The notes beneath the pieces were generated by a model, which did not search any database, was not told the DNA's origin, and was given only the letters and a program-made list of their open reading frames with translations. Of a DNA stretch of 64,000 bases, positions 35,780 to 48,067 are shown piece by piece; positions within the stretch are counted from its first letter, which is position 1; every line of letters begins with the position of its first letter. Made by a program: the position numbers and the translations under genes. The stretch is from Cenococcum geophilum 1.58 (taxonomy: Eukaryota > Ascomycota > Dothideomycetes > Gloniales > Gloniaceae), in NCBI GenBank assembly GCA_001692895.1, contig KV748208.1, positions 1 to 64,000 of the forward strand, read 5' to 3'.

Positions 35780-38700
35780 GTTAGTAAAGTAGAAGCTTAC
35801 TAAGGCTTTACCCAAATTTAAGGCCTTAATTAACTAATTAAGGAGCTAAGCCTTATCTAATAAGAAGCTAGAGAATATAGAGAATATAGAGTAGAAGAGC
35901 TCACCTAGTAAACTATATAGAAGCTTCGCAGTTTATTAAGCCAGAGCTTATATTGCATTAAATTATACTCTCCATAATAGTGTAATTTTAGACCCTATAA
36001 TGACCTTATATATTATTAATAATAAAGTAAGATTTATAGGTGATATCCGATCGGCTAGTAAGTAGTTGTATATAGGATTGGGTATAGAAAATATTAAAGG
36101 CTTCAGAATAGCTAAAGTTATACTTATTACCCCATTAGGAAGATAGAAGATCTATCTTATTAACGCTGCGTATGTATTAAGATTTTATACAAATCTAGTT
36201 TGTAATTATAGACTTAATAAGAAAGGTATCTTTTGGTATAATGAGGGTAACTACCTCTACCATCGCGGTAGTGAGAAGTTTGTATATTGCAGATATTACT
36301 ACGGTTAGATAACTCTTAAATATAACGAATTAAAGCCAAAGACGGAGGACGCGTCCTTTGCGGCTTAATTAACGAATCCTCTACTAAATTAAAAGGTAGA
36401 TAGATAACTTTGGCATAGTTAACTCGGATATATAGGAAGTGCTACTATTAAGCAATTGCCTAAAGAAGTGACTAAGGCGATTCTACAAGGCCCTACAACA
36501 ATTAAATATAAGACTTATGTAGTTAGTAAAGCTTATAAGATTATATTAAAAAGGATACCTACGGATAAGGCAATAAGGCCTTTCTTCTATATATACGTAG
36601 ATTTGATTTAGGGAATTAAAGCCTATAATAGACATAAGTACGCGATCTATTTCCTTAACAATTTGGTTTAAATAAATAAGGTTAAGATATTTGCATAGAA
36701 GTTATTAACCACCTAAGTAATTATTAAATATTGTAATATAGTTAAGCGACGCTACGGCTTTAAAGTTATTATTATTTATATTAATAATAAGTTATCACTT
36801 AGAGGTAAATTTAATAACTAGACCGCCAAAAAAGGTATTACAGTAGAGTACTTAGCTCTAAGTATACTAGAGCAAAACGGTCCTGCGGAACATTCTAGGG
36901 GGGTAATTATAATAAAGTTTTAATGTATATAAATTAAAGCACGACTACCAGAAAAACTCTAGCCTAAAGTCTTTAAAGCAGTAGCGTATATAATAAATAG
37001 GACATTAAGCCGACGGCTTAACTGAAAGATGCCCTTTAAAAAGCTTTAGTTAGTAATAGGTCTCTTACTAGCTAAGCTAAATATAGCTTACTTACGTGCC
37101 TATAGCTATAGAGCCTATCCACTTAAATATAATATTCTACGCACTTAAAAACTTACTCCTAGAGCCCATATTAGGTATTTAGTAGGGTATAATTTAACAA
37201 ATATCTTCCAAATATATATACTAAGCGAAAAGAAGGTAATTTAAATAAAAGACGTTACATTTAATAAGCGACTTATCTATAATAACAGCAAGCCAGATCT
37301 TGCAAATTTGCTTTAAGAAAGAGCTGATTAAATGCTAAAGGTAATTAATATAATTAACCCCAATAGGACGCTTTAAGAAGACTTAAATAAGGATAAGGAA
37401 GATGAGATTTTTAATAAAATTTAGGTAGACACTAATAGAAATTAACAGGTGGATTCTAGTAGAAATTAGGGATAAATTGTTAACTATAAGTAGCCAGATA
37501 CTTAAGGCGATAACTTAATTATAGCAGACACCTTAAAAGACGATCCTCTACCTAGCCTTCCTATACTAGAACCAACGCCAAAACCTTAATTAAATCCTAC
37601 TAATATAGGTCCCTTAAGCTCCTCAAGCACCTCTAGATCCTCCGCACCCTCTACCTATTAACGCCCCAGTTTTAAATACGTTAAAATTAACCCGGAGGAG
37701 TTAAAGGATAAGGATAGCGCAGCCATTAATAAGGATAATATTATATAAAGCAAACGGTTAAAGAAGCTAGTTAAAAGATATAAAGCTTATTTAACTCACC
37801 TTAAAGAAATAGACACCTTCTAACCGCTTTAAGCAGCCTTTTACGCAGGGCTTAAATATTAAAGGAAAATATACCGTAATAAGCTTCCACCTCTACCTAA
37901 GAACTAAAAGGAGCTTATAAGATACTAGTATAAGGCAGAATTTCTAGTAGCTGCCACAAAGAAGTATACGGATTTAGACAATTATAGAACATTTAAAATT
38001 ATAGATAAGACTTAATCTATCAAAACGGTACCTATTACCTAGGTATTTACCTACAAAACAGATATAGATAGATATCTTACAAAGTTTAAAGCTCGACTTT
38101 ATATAAGAGGTAACCTATAACAGTTAATCTATAAGGACATATATATAGCAACTTTGGCAGCTAAAGTCTTTAAAGCTCTCGCAGTAATTATCGCAGCATT
38201 TAATTTAAACGTCTAGTAGGGTAACGCTGTTAACGCGTTTATAAACAGCCTAATTAACAAAATCGTCTATATTAAATGTCTAGATAGATTTACTATTAAG
38301 GGCAAATATCTACTACTACGCAGAGCTCTCTACAGACTTCGATAATTGCCACGTTTTTAATACAACGACTTTAGCAATTAGCTCGTTAAATTAGGGTTAA
38401 AGCCCGTTAGTGGTAAGCCGTATCTCTACCACAACAACTTACTAATCGTATTCTTCTATATAAACAATATCTACGTCGCCTCTACTAAAGAAAATTAATT
38501 AAAGCTTAAGAGCTTTAAGGAAGCACTAATAAAGAAGTACAAGATAAAGGACCTAGGTAACCTATCCTAGTTCCTAGAAATTTAAATTATAAGAGATAGA
38601 ACTTAAAGAAAGCTTTAGCTCTATTAAGACTCCTATATTAAAAAGATTACTAATGCATTTTACCTAACTAATATACGCTTAGTCAGTACGCCTATAGGCA

Positions 38701-39574
38701 CTAATAAGCTCCTACCTAACCCAAAAAAAGCTTTAAAATAGGACATCTACATCTACCAAAGGATAGTCGGATCACTACTCTATACAACCTATATCACAAG
38801 ACCCAATGCAGCTAGAGCTTTAGGCAAGCTATCAGAGTTCCTACATAATCCCTCACCTCTACACGACGCCGCAGCTCGACGAGCGATTACCTACCTATAT
38901 CAGCATAAGACCCTCACAATTAAATACTTAGATCAGAATATAGGAAGCCAAGCTTTTACAGGAGCAAGCGACGCGGCGTTCGGAGACAATTTAATAAGCA
39001 GACGCAGTACAAAAGGATACTTATTTACCCTATTCAGAGGGGCAATTAATTAGCGCTCTACTAAATAGAAAATAGTGACAAAGTTAAGCATAGAGGCAGA
39101 GCTTACGGCTCTATCTTATGTAGGAACGGAGTTAATCTAGTAGAGTCGCTTCTTTAAGGAAATTAAATTGTCCTTAGATAAGGAATAAATAATTAGCTAT
39201 AATAATCTATAGACAATTAGACTACTTACAAAAAACAGACAAGAGCTCACTATAAAGCTTCAACATATTAATATACACTACTACTAGCTTCGCTAAGAAG
39301 TACATAATAGCCAAATTAAAATTAATTAGATACCTATAGCTACTATAGTCGCAAACGGCTTAACAAAGGCCCTACCACGTTAGAAGCATAAGGCGTTTAT
39401 TTAATAGTTAAATCTCATTAATATTAAGGATCTAATTTAATTTAATTTGAATAATATTAGGTAAGGTAACTATAGAGGATTTCCTTTAAAACTTAACACC
39501 AAATTGCCTATTATAACTTTTCATTTTATTTTTTATCCAGCTACTTAGTCTTAACTAAGTAGCTAGGGGGGGTA

Positions 39575-39813
39575 TATCAACCATTAAGGTCACTCTCAGG
39601 TACTACCTTATAACTCACCACCTTGTTCTTATATATCTTACTACTGTCTTAGTTAACAACTCAGTCAACGACTCGGTCAACAACACGGTCTACGACTCAG
39701 TCTACAATACGGTCAGCGAAGTAGTCTACTACCTATTTTCCTTATATATTTATAGAGGCTCTAGAGCTACATTCAATAGACAGAGTTCTTCTTAGTGACT
39801 TGTCCGTCCGACA
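39575..39813 (+). repeat. 3' LTR of outer copia element
   Basis: 239 bp, preceded by a purine-rich AGCTAGGGGGGG tract that fits a polypurine primer. It has more A/T transitions than the 5' LTR and is followed by GCAGC at 39814. Confidence 0.92.
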
Positions 39814-40081
39814 GCAGCAGTCCCCAGGCACCTGCAAGATAACTACGCCCCGCGTACAGCTACAATAAGTAATTACTGCACCGGATATATGTGAGTTGAT
39901 TGCGAAATAGAGTCAATGTCTTTTTCGGAAAGTAAAAGTCTGGTAGGCTATACACTTAGATATTTAACACTTTCATAGAGCGTAGTTAGTATCCCCTCGG
40001 CTGGTAAAATGGGTCCTACGGTTATCAATAAGAGCTAGCCAATAGAATCAATGAGATCAAGCCTCCGTGATCATACAAGTA

Positions 40082-42385
40082 TAGGCAAAACTCCTTAGTA
40101 CGATACCAGGTATATAACGATACCATTGGTATTACAATCTACACGCCCTAATTAAGCCTTTTTTAGTATAATTAACGATAATCTGACCCTTAACAATATC
40201 GTTAGGTACCTCCACCAAAATCGGTATAACCAGTTTTTAATTCGTCGGATTTGCCCTTACCTTACCGCAAGTTTAGCCATCAACTTTTATTATACAACAA
40301 TTAAAATATATTAAATTAAACCTTAGATCTTACTCTCCATAATTAATTCTACCTTATTAATTATAGGTAGGTCTTAAAATTCTAAGAGGCCACATTATTA
40401 TAGATTCTCTAACTTTAAACGCCAGAAAATACGAGCCTACTACTAAAAACACCCCAGTCTACTATAATTGGAGGTTGCTTGCTAGGCAAGCAACTTCCTT
40501 TATTAAAAAATTAATTAATCCTTAATATTAGAAATACTAAGCAATAAATTTAAGCAGCTTAATCTAGCTAAATTGCCTTATGGGTAAGGCCTATAAGAGT
40601 GGAAGAAGCCTAGTAAACATACTCTTCTTAAAGAGGCTTTCTTTAAGTGGCACTAACGTCTACAGAACCTTTAAATTTCTATTACTGGCGATCTTATACG
40701 CACTGCCGCGTCTTAATTATAGCAACAAATACCCGTGTTATCTATAACTGTAAGGTAATAAGCTCCGCACTACTCAGCTATATAAACCAAAAGGTAAGTA
40801 AGTGACTGGCTTGATGCCAGGCACGGCTGTGCGGAACAATATATATAGGCGAGGTGACGAATCACCTGACAATAACGGTAGAGCTAAAGTAGTTAATTAG
40901 GTGGTTAGAAGGCTTTAAATCTTATAACGGAATTTATAAGAGAACACAATACGGCGAGGCTGTATTAGTTAATATAGAGGGAGCAGAAGATTGTATAGTA
41001 GAGCTTTAAGTAATTATTGCACCTTACCCGCTAAAGGATGTTTATAATATAAATAAAACAGGACTTTTTTAGAAGGCTACGCTAGATACTATATTAGCTA
41101 CTAAGACTCTATTAGGGATAAAAAAGTAAAAGGTAAGAGTCTTTTTAGTAAATTACTCCAACGCAGATAGCTCGGATAAGCTCCCTCTCTAGATAATTAG
41201 CGCCTTAGTGAAGCCATATTGCTTTACGGCAGCTCATACTAATATTAATTTATTAAATATGCTCTAGAGGAGTAATAAGAAGGCCTAAATAATAATGGTA
41301 ATTATGCTTAATTGGCTTACCTAGTTTAATAAAAGGATATAAGGCCGGGGAGTTCTTCTACTTAATAGCTTTAGCGCGCACTTAGTAGCTCTTTAAACTC
41401 TTACTAAAAATAATACCCTTAAGAATATACGCGTTAAGTTCCTCCCTCCTAATTATACCTCCGTATGCTAGCTACTTAATTAAGGAATAATTGTTAGGTA
41501 ACGACAAGGGGCAACGAACATATATATATTGGTTACCAAGCCGTCAAACCATTCGGTTCGACACTGTACCTTTTTGGCCAGTTGCGTTCGTTTGGCTCGG
41601 TGGGCGATCGTCACAATAATTGCGAACTTTAAGCTTCTCTACCGGCGATACTAGCTGCGGTTTATAGTAGAATACTCGCTTTAAGATAGAGATCCGATTA
41701 AGCAGATACACGTCCTATAGGCAATTTAATAGGCAATTGCAGCTTAGGGGGAGGTAACGTTATAAATAATTAATAATTACTTCGTAAAATCTACTCTGTT
41801 CGGCTTAAAAGAAGGCCCCCTACTTTGGCCTTACAATTATATAGATCTAGTTATTAATAAGGTAAAAGAGATGGCTAAGCAACTATAAGCCGCCGGAAGG
41901 ATTTGTAAGGTTATAAATATTTAAAACTTTATTAACCTTCTAGGTAAGGAAGTAGAGGATTTAACTAAAGATCTTATTAAGCATATAGCAGAGCTCTACG
42001 CTGGGCCTAATCGCGATACGGAAATAGATAAGGAGGACGCCTAATAACCTTAAATTAAGCTTAATAAGGCGTTAGAGGCTTTGCGAACGCTTTAATTATA
42101 TAAGGAATAATAGGAAGATAGTAATAGAGAGGTTATTATAACTCTATTAAGGGACAATTATCGAATTTAAGGACGACGACTTTAAAACACTAAGCAAGTG
42201 GCGATTACCTCTTTTTTTAGTAGAGCCAATCGCCTAATTACAGCTTCGCGCACGTAGATACACAATACCATACTATAATTTTAATTTTTGGTGTATCTTA
42301 TATACAAAACCTGAATACAACGATACCCTTAGTATTACGATACGCTCGGCTGCAGAAGCCGTATCGTACTAAGGAGTTTTGCCTG
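40082..42385 (+). mobile_element. pogo/Fot1-type Tc1-mariner DNA transposon, RIP-mutated
   Basis: Terminal inverted repeats of about 25 bp (YAGGCAAAACTCCTTAGTAC) flanked by TA (40080-40081, 42386-42387). The plus strand between about 40400 and 42230 reads as a degraded pogo/Fot1 transposase. The DDE-region blocks YNINKTGLF, GFSAHLVAL (as LLLNSFSAHLVAL) and KNIRVKFLPPNYTSVC are visible despite many TAA/TAG stops. Near 41500-41600 the frame is interrupted by a GC-richer stretch unlike its surroundings, possibly a small secondary insertion. The element is inactive. Confidence 0.87.
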
Positions 42386-42387
42386 TA

Positions 42388-43095
42388 CTTTTGATTCTGG
42401 CGTTCGCGCACGGTCCAATTCTCGTAAAACCCTACCCGCCGAAGGGATAGGCATGGTGGCTTATCCAGGTGGAAAGCTTCAAATTAATCAAATTCAGTTT
42501 ATTTTTTGGCGTGTGCCAAGCCACCGAAAAATCCGAGCTTTTTCTGCAAGCGAGAATAGATATCCCAGGGCTTCCCAACCAAATTTTAGCCGAATATCCT
42601 TAACTTCTCCCAAAAAGCCTACTAAAAAGCTTAAAAACACCACTAAACTGATTCTTCCTTACTACCTATGCAGTTAGCTGATAGCTTGCTGTATGTATCT
42701 ATGCTGACTGATTGCTTACATCAGCAGCTAGCTGTTAGCGGCGCTCAGCGCCTGTTGGCCTCACTGACGTCGAGCTGGTTCGTTGTCATTGCAACTTGCT
42801 CGATTCTTGAGCCTAATGCCCCGGCTATTTGCATAGTCGGATGATTGTTTGTCGCCAACTCTTGCACGCTACTAAGTATATCAACGACATCCAGCCTGAC
42901 TAGGGGCTAATCAATCGATTGGTTGTCGATTTTTCCAAAAGCCTGATCCGGAAGTCTTGATACTACCTACATTAGCCACGCTTGGTATATTACTTCCCTA
43001 CGCCTTTAATCCTTACGATTCTTTGCGCAACGTCCTGTAGTCTACTAATACGGTCGTTCTGCGCGCCTCTAGCTCTACCCTCCGCGACAATATAA
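42388..43095. other. intergenic region upstream of the HET gene
   Basis: No supported gene; a 74-codon open frame at 42453-42677 has no motif. Base composition returns to near-genic levels here, marking the edge of the RIP-mutated block. Confidence 0.45.
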
Positions 43096-45282
43096 ATGGA
43101 GCAATCACAACATCAAAAACCCCTAAATACAGGCGCTTCAGCATTCCATTCCTGCAACATATGCGGGGAGCTTATTGAACAGCTTATATGGCCCTCGATA
43201 GACTGGGTAGACGAAGAAAGGGGGTTTGAATCCACTGAAGCTATTAACTTTGGATGGCTGGACTCTATTATCGAAAATGAGCAGTGCTCCCTTTGTCGCC
43301 TTGTCGCGCGAATCTTCGAGCAGACACGAGTGAAAGATACCGATCATTTAGGCAGAATCTACTGCTTTTTCTCTAAGACCTCTATAAGACCATCTACAAC
43401 TAGAAAACGCAGGAACTGGTCTATTGGACTGGACTTTTACTACCCTACTGTTGATAAAAAGATGGTTCCGACCATATGGCAGCCCTCATTTCGACTCTTG
43501 GCAAGTGATAGTTCGGCTATTGGCATTGATGAAGAGGTCTTTGAGCTTGGGCGAGCCTTATCTCCAGGATATGCAGACGCGGCATTCCTTCGTGCCTGCT
43601 TCGACATATGTGTGCGCACGCATGGAGCTGCCTGTAATCAGCCCGTACGAAAAGGGCCAAGTGGAAACCAATTTCCCCTTTCAAATTCATCAGCTCTACC
43701 CGCTGGGCTACGCGTCATCGATATACAGGAACAAAGAGTTATACATGCTCCAACTACCTGCCGTTATGTTGTCCTTTCCTATGTGTGGGGTTCAACCAAC
43801 TTCCTTCAGCTTACCAAAGAAATGGAACATCAACTGCAAACACCGGGAATTTTACGTAAGATTCCCGTCCCAAAGACAATATCCAATTCAATTGAGGCTA
43901 CGGGCATGATCGGGGCCAGATACCTTTGGGTTGACTCTCTCTGCATCCTTCAGGATGACGAGGAGGAGAAAGTTGCGCAGATACAGAAAATGGATAAGAT
44001 CTACGCGAATTCTCTGCTAACCATTGTCGCCGCAGGCGGAACGCATGCTGATGCGGGCCTTTGGAATACTAATTCTAACGGAGTGCGAGTTGGGCAGATA
44101 CAGGAAGAAGTGCATGGCCTGAATTTCATAAGCGCTGGCCCAGACTTAATGAAAACGCTCGAAAAGAGCGTTTGGATCCAGCGAGCTTGGACCTATCAGG
44201 AGTATGTACTCTCTCGTCGTCTCTTAGTTTTTGGGGAATACCAAGCATACTACTCCTGTGAAAGCGCAGGTTTTGCGGAGGATTACGTCCATCGTGTTTC
44301 CAGCAATGGTACCCAAGAGCTCCAGGCGGCTGCCGATGACGAGTTCTCGACGTTCGTGAGCGTTGCACATCAATTCCCAACATTCTGGCCGTCTATGATC
44401 AGACAATATACGAACAGATCCCTCTCCTTTGATTCAGATGGTCTCAATGCCCTGTCTGGTGTCCTCCAGAACTTTAGCCAAGGTATCAATGATGGATTCC
44501 TTTGCGGGCTGCCAGTATCTACCTTATTTGAGGTAGGACTTCTGTGGGTGCCCTCCAGAACCCTACGCAAACGTGGACCTACGTCGGTTGGGTCTCAATT
44601 TCCGTCTTGGTCGTGGGTTGGCTGGGTAGGAGAAGTTTCCTTTGAGGTGGGAAATGAAGATAGTGATGCTATATTAGATGCCAGAGTCATCACAGAGTGG
44701 TCTGTTAGTTACGAACACGGTATCTTGCGAAGCACAGATCTTCATTTTCCGTCCGCTGCTGGCCAACTCTCCTCGTCAGCATCAAGCACGATATGGAAGG
44801 CTGCAAATTCTTCTCTACAAGGCATTCAGACAGGATATCTCTGCTTTACCACTAAATCAGCGATGTTTACCATAGAGGAATCCTATTGGAACCAATTCGT
44901 TACCCCAGATGACTTCGATTGCAAGCATAATGGTCTATATAGAATATTGCATGAGGGTACATGGATTGGAAGTGTTCACTTGGAACATTCAACAGCCAGG
45001 AATCTCTCAGTTGGGCCTGGCCACACCCATGAGTTTATTGTTCTCGCTCGTTCCGGTGGCAGAGTCGAGCCACTGAGGATCCCCGAACGGCCCCAAACAG
45101 AAGAGAGCAACTGGATACTACTTTTTGATGAAGGCTTGCTGGAACAATACCAAGAAGATGTTTATGATGTGATGTTGGTAATAGTGGAACAGGATGTCGC
45201 GTACCGCAGAGGCATTGGCCAGATTCATAGAGACTCCTGGGACAATGCTGGATGGCAATTAACGAAAATCCAGTTAGGATAA
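43096..45282 (+). CDS. HET-domain (heterokaryon incompatibility) protein
   Basis: A single-exon gene of 728 residues. The three HET blocks are present: TCRYVVLSYVWG (near residue 225), ISNSIEATGMIGARYLWVDS followed by LCILQDDEEE, and MDKIYANSLLTIVAAGG with WIQRAWTYQEYVLSRRLLVF. The N-terminal ~100 residues contain Cys pairs (CNICG, CSLC) typical of this subfamily. HET proteins trigger cell death when genetically different hyphae fuse, through a partner interaction not visible here. The gene is intact although it lies 0.7 kb from a RIP-mutated transposon. No intron is needed. Confidence 0.92.
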   Translation: MEQSQHQKPLNTGASAFHSCNICGELIEQLIWPSIDWVDEERGFESTEAINFGWLDSIIENEQCSLCRLVARIFEQTRVKDTDHLGRIYCFFSKTSIRPSTTRKRRNWSIGLDFYYPTVDKKMVPTIWQPSFRLLASDSSAIGIDEEVFELGRALSPGYADAAFLRACFDICVRTHGAACNQPVRKGPSGNQFPLSNSSALPAGLRVIDIQEQRVIHAPTTCRYVVLSYVWGSTNFLQLTKEMEHQLQTPGILRKIPVPKTISNSIEATGMIGARYLWVDSLCILQDDEEEKVAQIQKMDKIYANSLLTIVAAGGTHADAGLWNTNSNGVRVGQIQEEVHGLNFISAGPDLMKTLEKSVWIQRAWTYQEYVLSRRLLVFGEYQAYYSCESAGFAEDYVHRVSSNGTQELQAAADDEFSTFVSVAHQFPTFWPSMIRQYTNRSLSFDSDGLNALSGVLQNFSQGINDGFLCGLPVSTLFEVGLLWVPSRTLRKRGPTSVGSQFPSWSWVGWVGEVSFEVGNEDSDAILDARVITEWSVSYEHGILRSTDLHFPSAAGQLSSSASSTIWKAANSSLQGIQTGYLCFTTKSAMFTIEESYWNQFVTPDDFDCKHNGLYRILHEGTWIGSVHLEHSTARNLSVGPGHTHEFIVLARSGGRVEPLRIPERPQTEESNWILLFDEGLLEQYQEDVYDVMLVIVEQDVAYRRGIGQIHRDSWDNAGWQLTKIQLG

Positions 45283-45845
45283 ATATGTTTAATTAAGTGT
45301 TTAGATACATCTTACTGCCTATCAAAGTATATCAAAGTTATATAATAATATATCCAAAAACCTTAAATTAAGGCTGCGATGCACTCATTTGTTAAATTAA
45401 GGGAAGGTTGCGTCCAGCCAAACGTTCAAGCGTTCTAGTAGAAATCTCACAACCACTGATGTACATGTACCTCGTGAGCTCTCCTGACTGGCCCCTATTT
45501 TCTCCCTATTGATGATTTGTGTCGACGAACGCAGGAAGTTGAATCCATTAGGATCTCGGCTGCTTCGCCTCCATCGTGTAGAAAGAGTGGCATTGAAGAT
45601 GATCCTTAGAAAGTACTCCGTAAAAGTTCGAATATGAGCCCTCGGGGGTTCGAAGCCTTTGGTGACGGTAAAATAATTTACCAACAAGGGATATCCGCAT
45701 CAGCTCCAGATACGTGTGATACCTCAACTTGATTCATTCAGAAGAATTGGAGAACCTGGCTAGATACTATATATTTAGTGTCTCAATCACATCTGAGCTA
45801 TAGGCATCACTCATAACCAGATAATTTCCATTCCAGGTAGATCTC
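45283..45845. other. intergenic region
   Basis: No gene is seen. A 96-codon minus-strand frame (45397-45687) has no family motif. Confidence 0.5.
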
Positions 45846-46878
45846 ATGGCGCTCGAAAATGGTCACAAAAATGAATATATTTCGAGAAACATCCATAAAT
45901 ACCGCATTGCTAGTATCCCAGCAGATGGTATAGGGCTTGTAAGTGAGCGTTGATATTCTTCATCAAGCACTAGAATACTGATTTTACCTGAAAGAAGTTG
46001 TAAATGCTGCAATCGAATGTGTCAAGACTCTCGCCAAAAGTCTTTAAACCTCTAATATCGAATTCGCGGAACTGCCATAGGGCACAGCCTACTACAAGAA
46101 AAACGGCTGACACATACCAGCAGATGGGCTCGACACACTTCGGCAATTCGACGCTGGGTTGTTCGGCTCTGTTGGTGTCCCAGGCATACCTCCCATCTCA
46201 CCAACGCTTTCTGACGCACCCCTTAGTACTACTTGGTCAGCTAACTGATCTCATAAACGCTCTAGGCCATATATCGCTCTGGTGCTTGCTTCTTGCAATT
46301 CGGAGACCCATGCAGCTGTTCGCGAACACGCGTCCTGTAAGAAGTTTCCCCAAGACACAATCTTATCTACGAAATGTAGCTGAAGGCGACATTGATTGGA
46401 TCTTAGTACGGAAAATTCTGAAGGTGAATATAGTGGTTAAGGAGGGCGATCTCATATCCACCAGCCACGGGAGTCAGCAACAGAGGTTGCCATCTTTACC
46501 CGAGTCGGCATTGAACGCATCATGTGGTTTGCATTTGAGACTGCTCAAAGTAGACCACGGAAGCTTCTTCCAGTAGTCACAAAGAGCAACTCAATGCGTA
46601 ATGGAATGGTCCTGTGGGACGAGGTGGCCGCGGAGGTTGTAAAGGACTTTCTTGGTGTAAAATGGGATAAGATGCTCGTCGACGCAATGACTGTAAGTAT
46701 GGTCCATAAGCCACAATATCTTGATACGGTTGTTGGAACGAATCTCCACATGGATATTCTTTCCGGCCTTGCCGCAGCCTTAGCCGGTTCTATTGGAGTA
46801 GCAGTATCTAGTAACCTCGACCCTACTCGTAAGAACCCTCACAGTTTGAGCCGATACATGGGAGCGCATTTGATATGA
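45846..46878 (+). pseudogene. broken tartrate dehydrogenase/isopropylmalate dehydrogenase-like gene
   Basis: Starting at ATGGCGCTCG (45846), pieces of an isocitrate/isopropylmalate-type dehydrogenase of the tartrate dehydrogenase subgroup are readable in different frames. They include IHKYRIASIPADGIGL, LDTLRQFDAGLFGSVGVPG, HISLWCLLLAIRRPMQLFAN, GDIDWILVRKN and IMWFAFETAQSRPRKLLPVV, followed by TKSNSMRNGMVLWDEVA and DTVVGTNLHMDILSGLAAAL. At least three frameshifts and several in-frame stops separate them, and the C-terminus decays after NLDPTRKNPH. The parent enzyme would oxidise or decarboxylate tartrate or malate with NAD. Not functional. Confidence 0.85.
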
Positions 46879-47019
46879 TAGGTAAAGGGATTGCAAGCCC
46901 TGTAGCAACAATTTGGTTAGAAGGCAAATATAATGCATCTAGTGACTCATATTGTGGATAGTAATAGACAGATGAACGGTCGTAATCTAGCAGTGCATGA
47001 AAGAAATGACCCCGGAATT

Positions 47020-48067
47020 CTAGGTTTGACCGTTCCAGGCTTGTGCATAATTAATGTCACTGAGGAGAGATTCCCAGGTCGCACCCCCAAACACGTCTAG
47101 CATATCAGGGACAGCTGAGATGTGGAGTTCTGGGCTGGTCGGAAAACATACGTCAATATCGGAATCCTGTATACCTAGGGGGTGGCTAAGAGCTTGAGAA
47201 AGATAGCGATCGATCACAAAAGCGCTCCAGAAGATGCGCTTTCTCATATCACAATCATCCGATGACAGTTCTCCATAACTGGCCGAGAAATGATGAAGAC
47301 CGCTTAAGAAGATAGAACGAAAAAGTAAGCCAACGACTGTGGAGGCTGCACGGAGCGACATGACGGCAACGAGGAATAGCTGTGCCGCGAAAAGGGCCTG
47401 TATTGATCCAATATCGCTTCGGACGGCTAAGACGGGCAAGGAAGCCAGTGCGTCTGTGGGTCTTTTAATCCTAGTTCCTTCGAACAATTCAGGACCATGG
47501 AGACTTGCAAGATCGAAGATGCACTGGAAGGTAACAGTGCGTGCGAGACTGGAATGTGTATTCCGCTCGGAATGTTTGTAGTGGAAGGAAAGTCTTCCAC
47601 TTCTCGCATTAGAGACGGTCCGTGGATGAAAGGGAAGAACGAATGCCAGCTTCGAAAATAAGCCATCAAGAGCTGCTTCGCTATCCCACGAGATGGAGGG
47701 CGTCCTAGCTCTGGCGGAACATCAATTCCATAACTTTGAAAACTGATTTGCTCGATAATTGGCAGATGGCACTGATATGTGTTTGGACGGACTTTTTCAT
47801 CCTCTTCAATGCCAACAATGCAATCTTCTGGCGATGGCTGAGATGTCTCTTGGGCTGCGCAAGCTTGATCAGTCACAGCTGAGAAAGCTCATCGAACGTA
47901 TTCACGAAATAAACGCCGCTGGAACTCCCCACGAATTGGCTCTTGCCGTTAGCGAAGGCTCGTAGAGAGCCAATCTCTTGAACCGCATGTGGGGAGCTAG
48001 GGCCTAGTGGGGAATGCTGCATGACACACCCGGTTGGACAATCATGAAGTCCGGACGTAAGTTTCAA
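47020..48067 (-). pseudogene. broken fungal transcription factor (fungal_trans domain, no Zn cluster)
   Basis: The minus strand shows parts of a fungal-specific regulator in three frames: ANGKSQFVGSSSGVYFVNT (about 47910-47960), SWHSFFPFIHGPSLMREVED, and DCDMRKRIFWSAFVIDRYLS with PLGIQDSDIDV. The typical order is kept, but frameshifts occur near 47876 and 47470. No Zn2Cys6 cluster was found upstream to about 48940. The C-terminus ends early. It sits between broken tartrate dehydrogenase and SDR genes, whose expression it may once have controlled. Confidence 0.75.

Larger units (their letters stand above)
28556..39813 (+). mobile_element. Ty1/copia LTR retrotransposon (outer), RIP-mutated, split by a nested element
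   Basis: LTRs of equal length (239 bp) at 28556-28794 and 39575-39813, with a 5-bp target duplication GCAGC on each side. Domains read left to right in the expected copia order through many stops. A gag (about 28900-29800) has a degraded zinc knuckle near 29785. After the nested insertion come protease/gag-preintegrase (about 35940-36330), integrase (to about 37300), reverse transcriptase of RVT_2 type near 38040-38750 (VFTYKTDIDRYLTKFKARL) and RNase H near 38800-39050 (TRPNAARALGKLSEFLHNP, STKGY). Without the insertion the element would be about 5.3 kb. Stop codons of TAA/TAG type at former Gln/Trp codons indicate RIP; it is not functional. Confidence 0.93.

Noticed and set aside
42453-42677. 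74-codon frame next to the pogo-type element
   Set aside because: No motif and no supporting splice signals; position just outside a transposon end.
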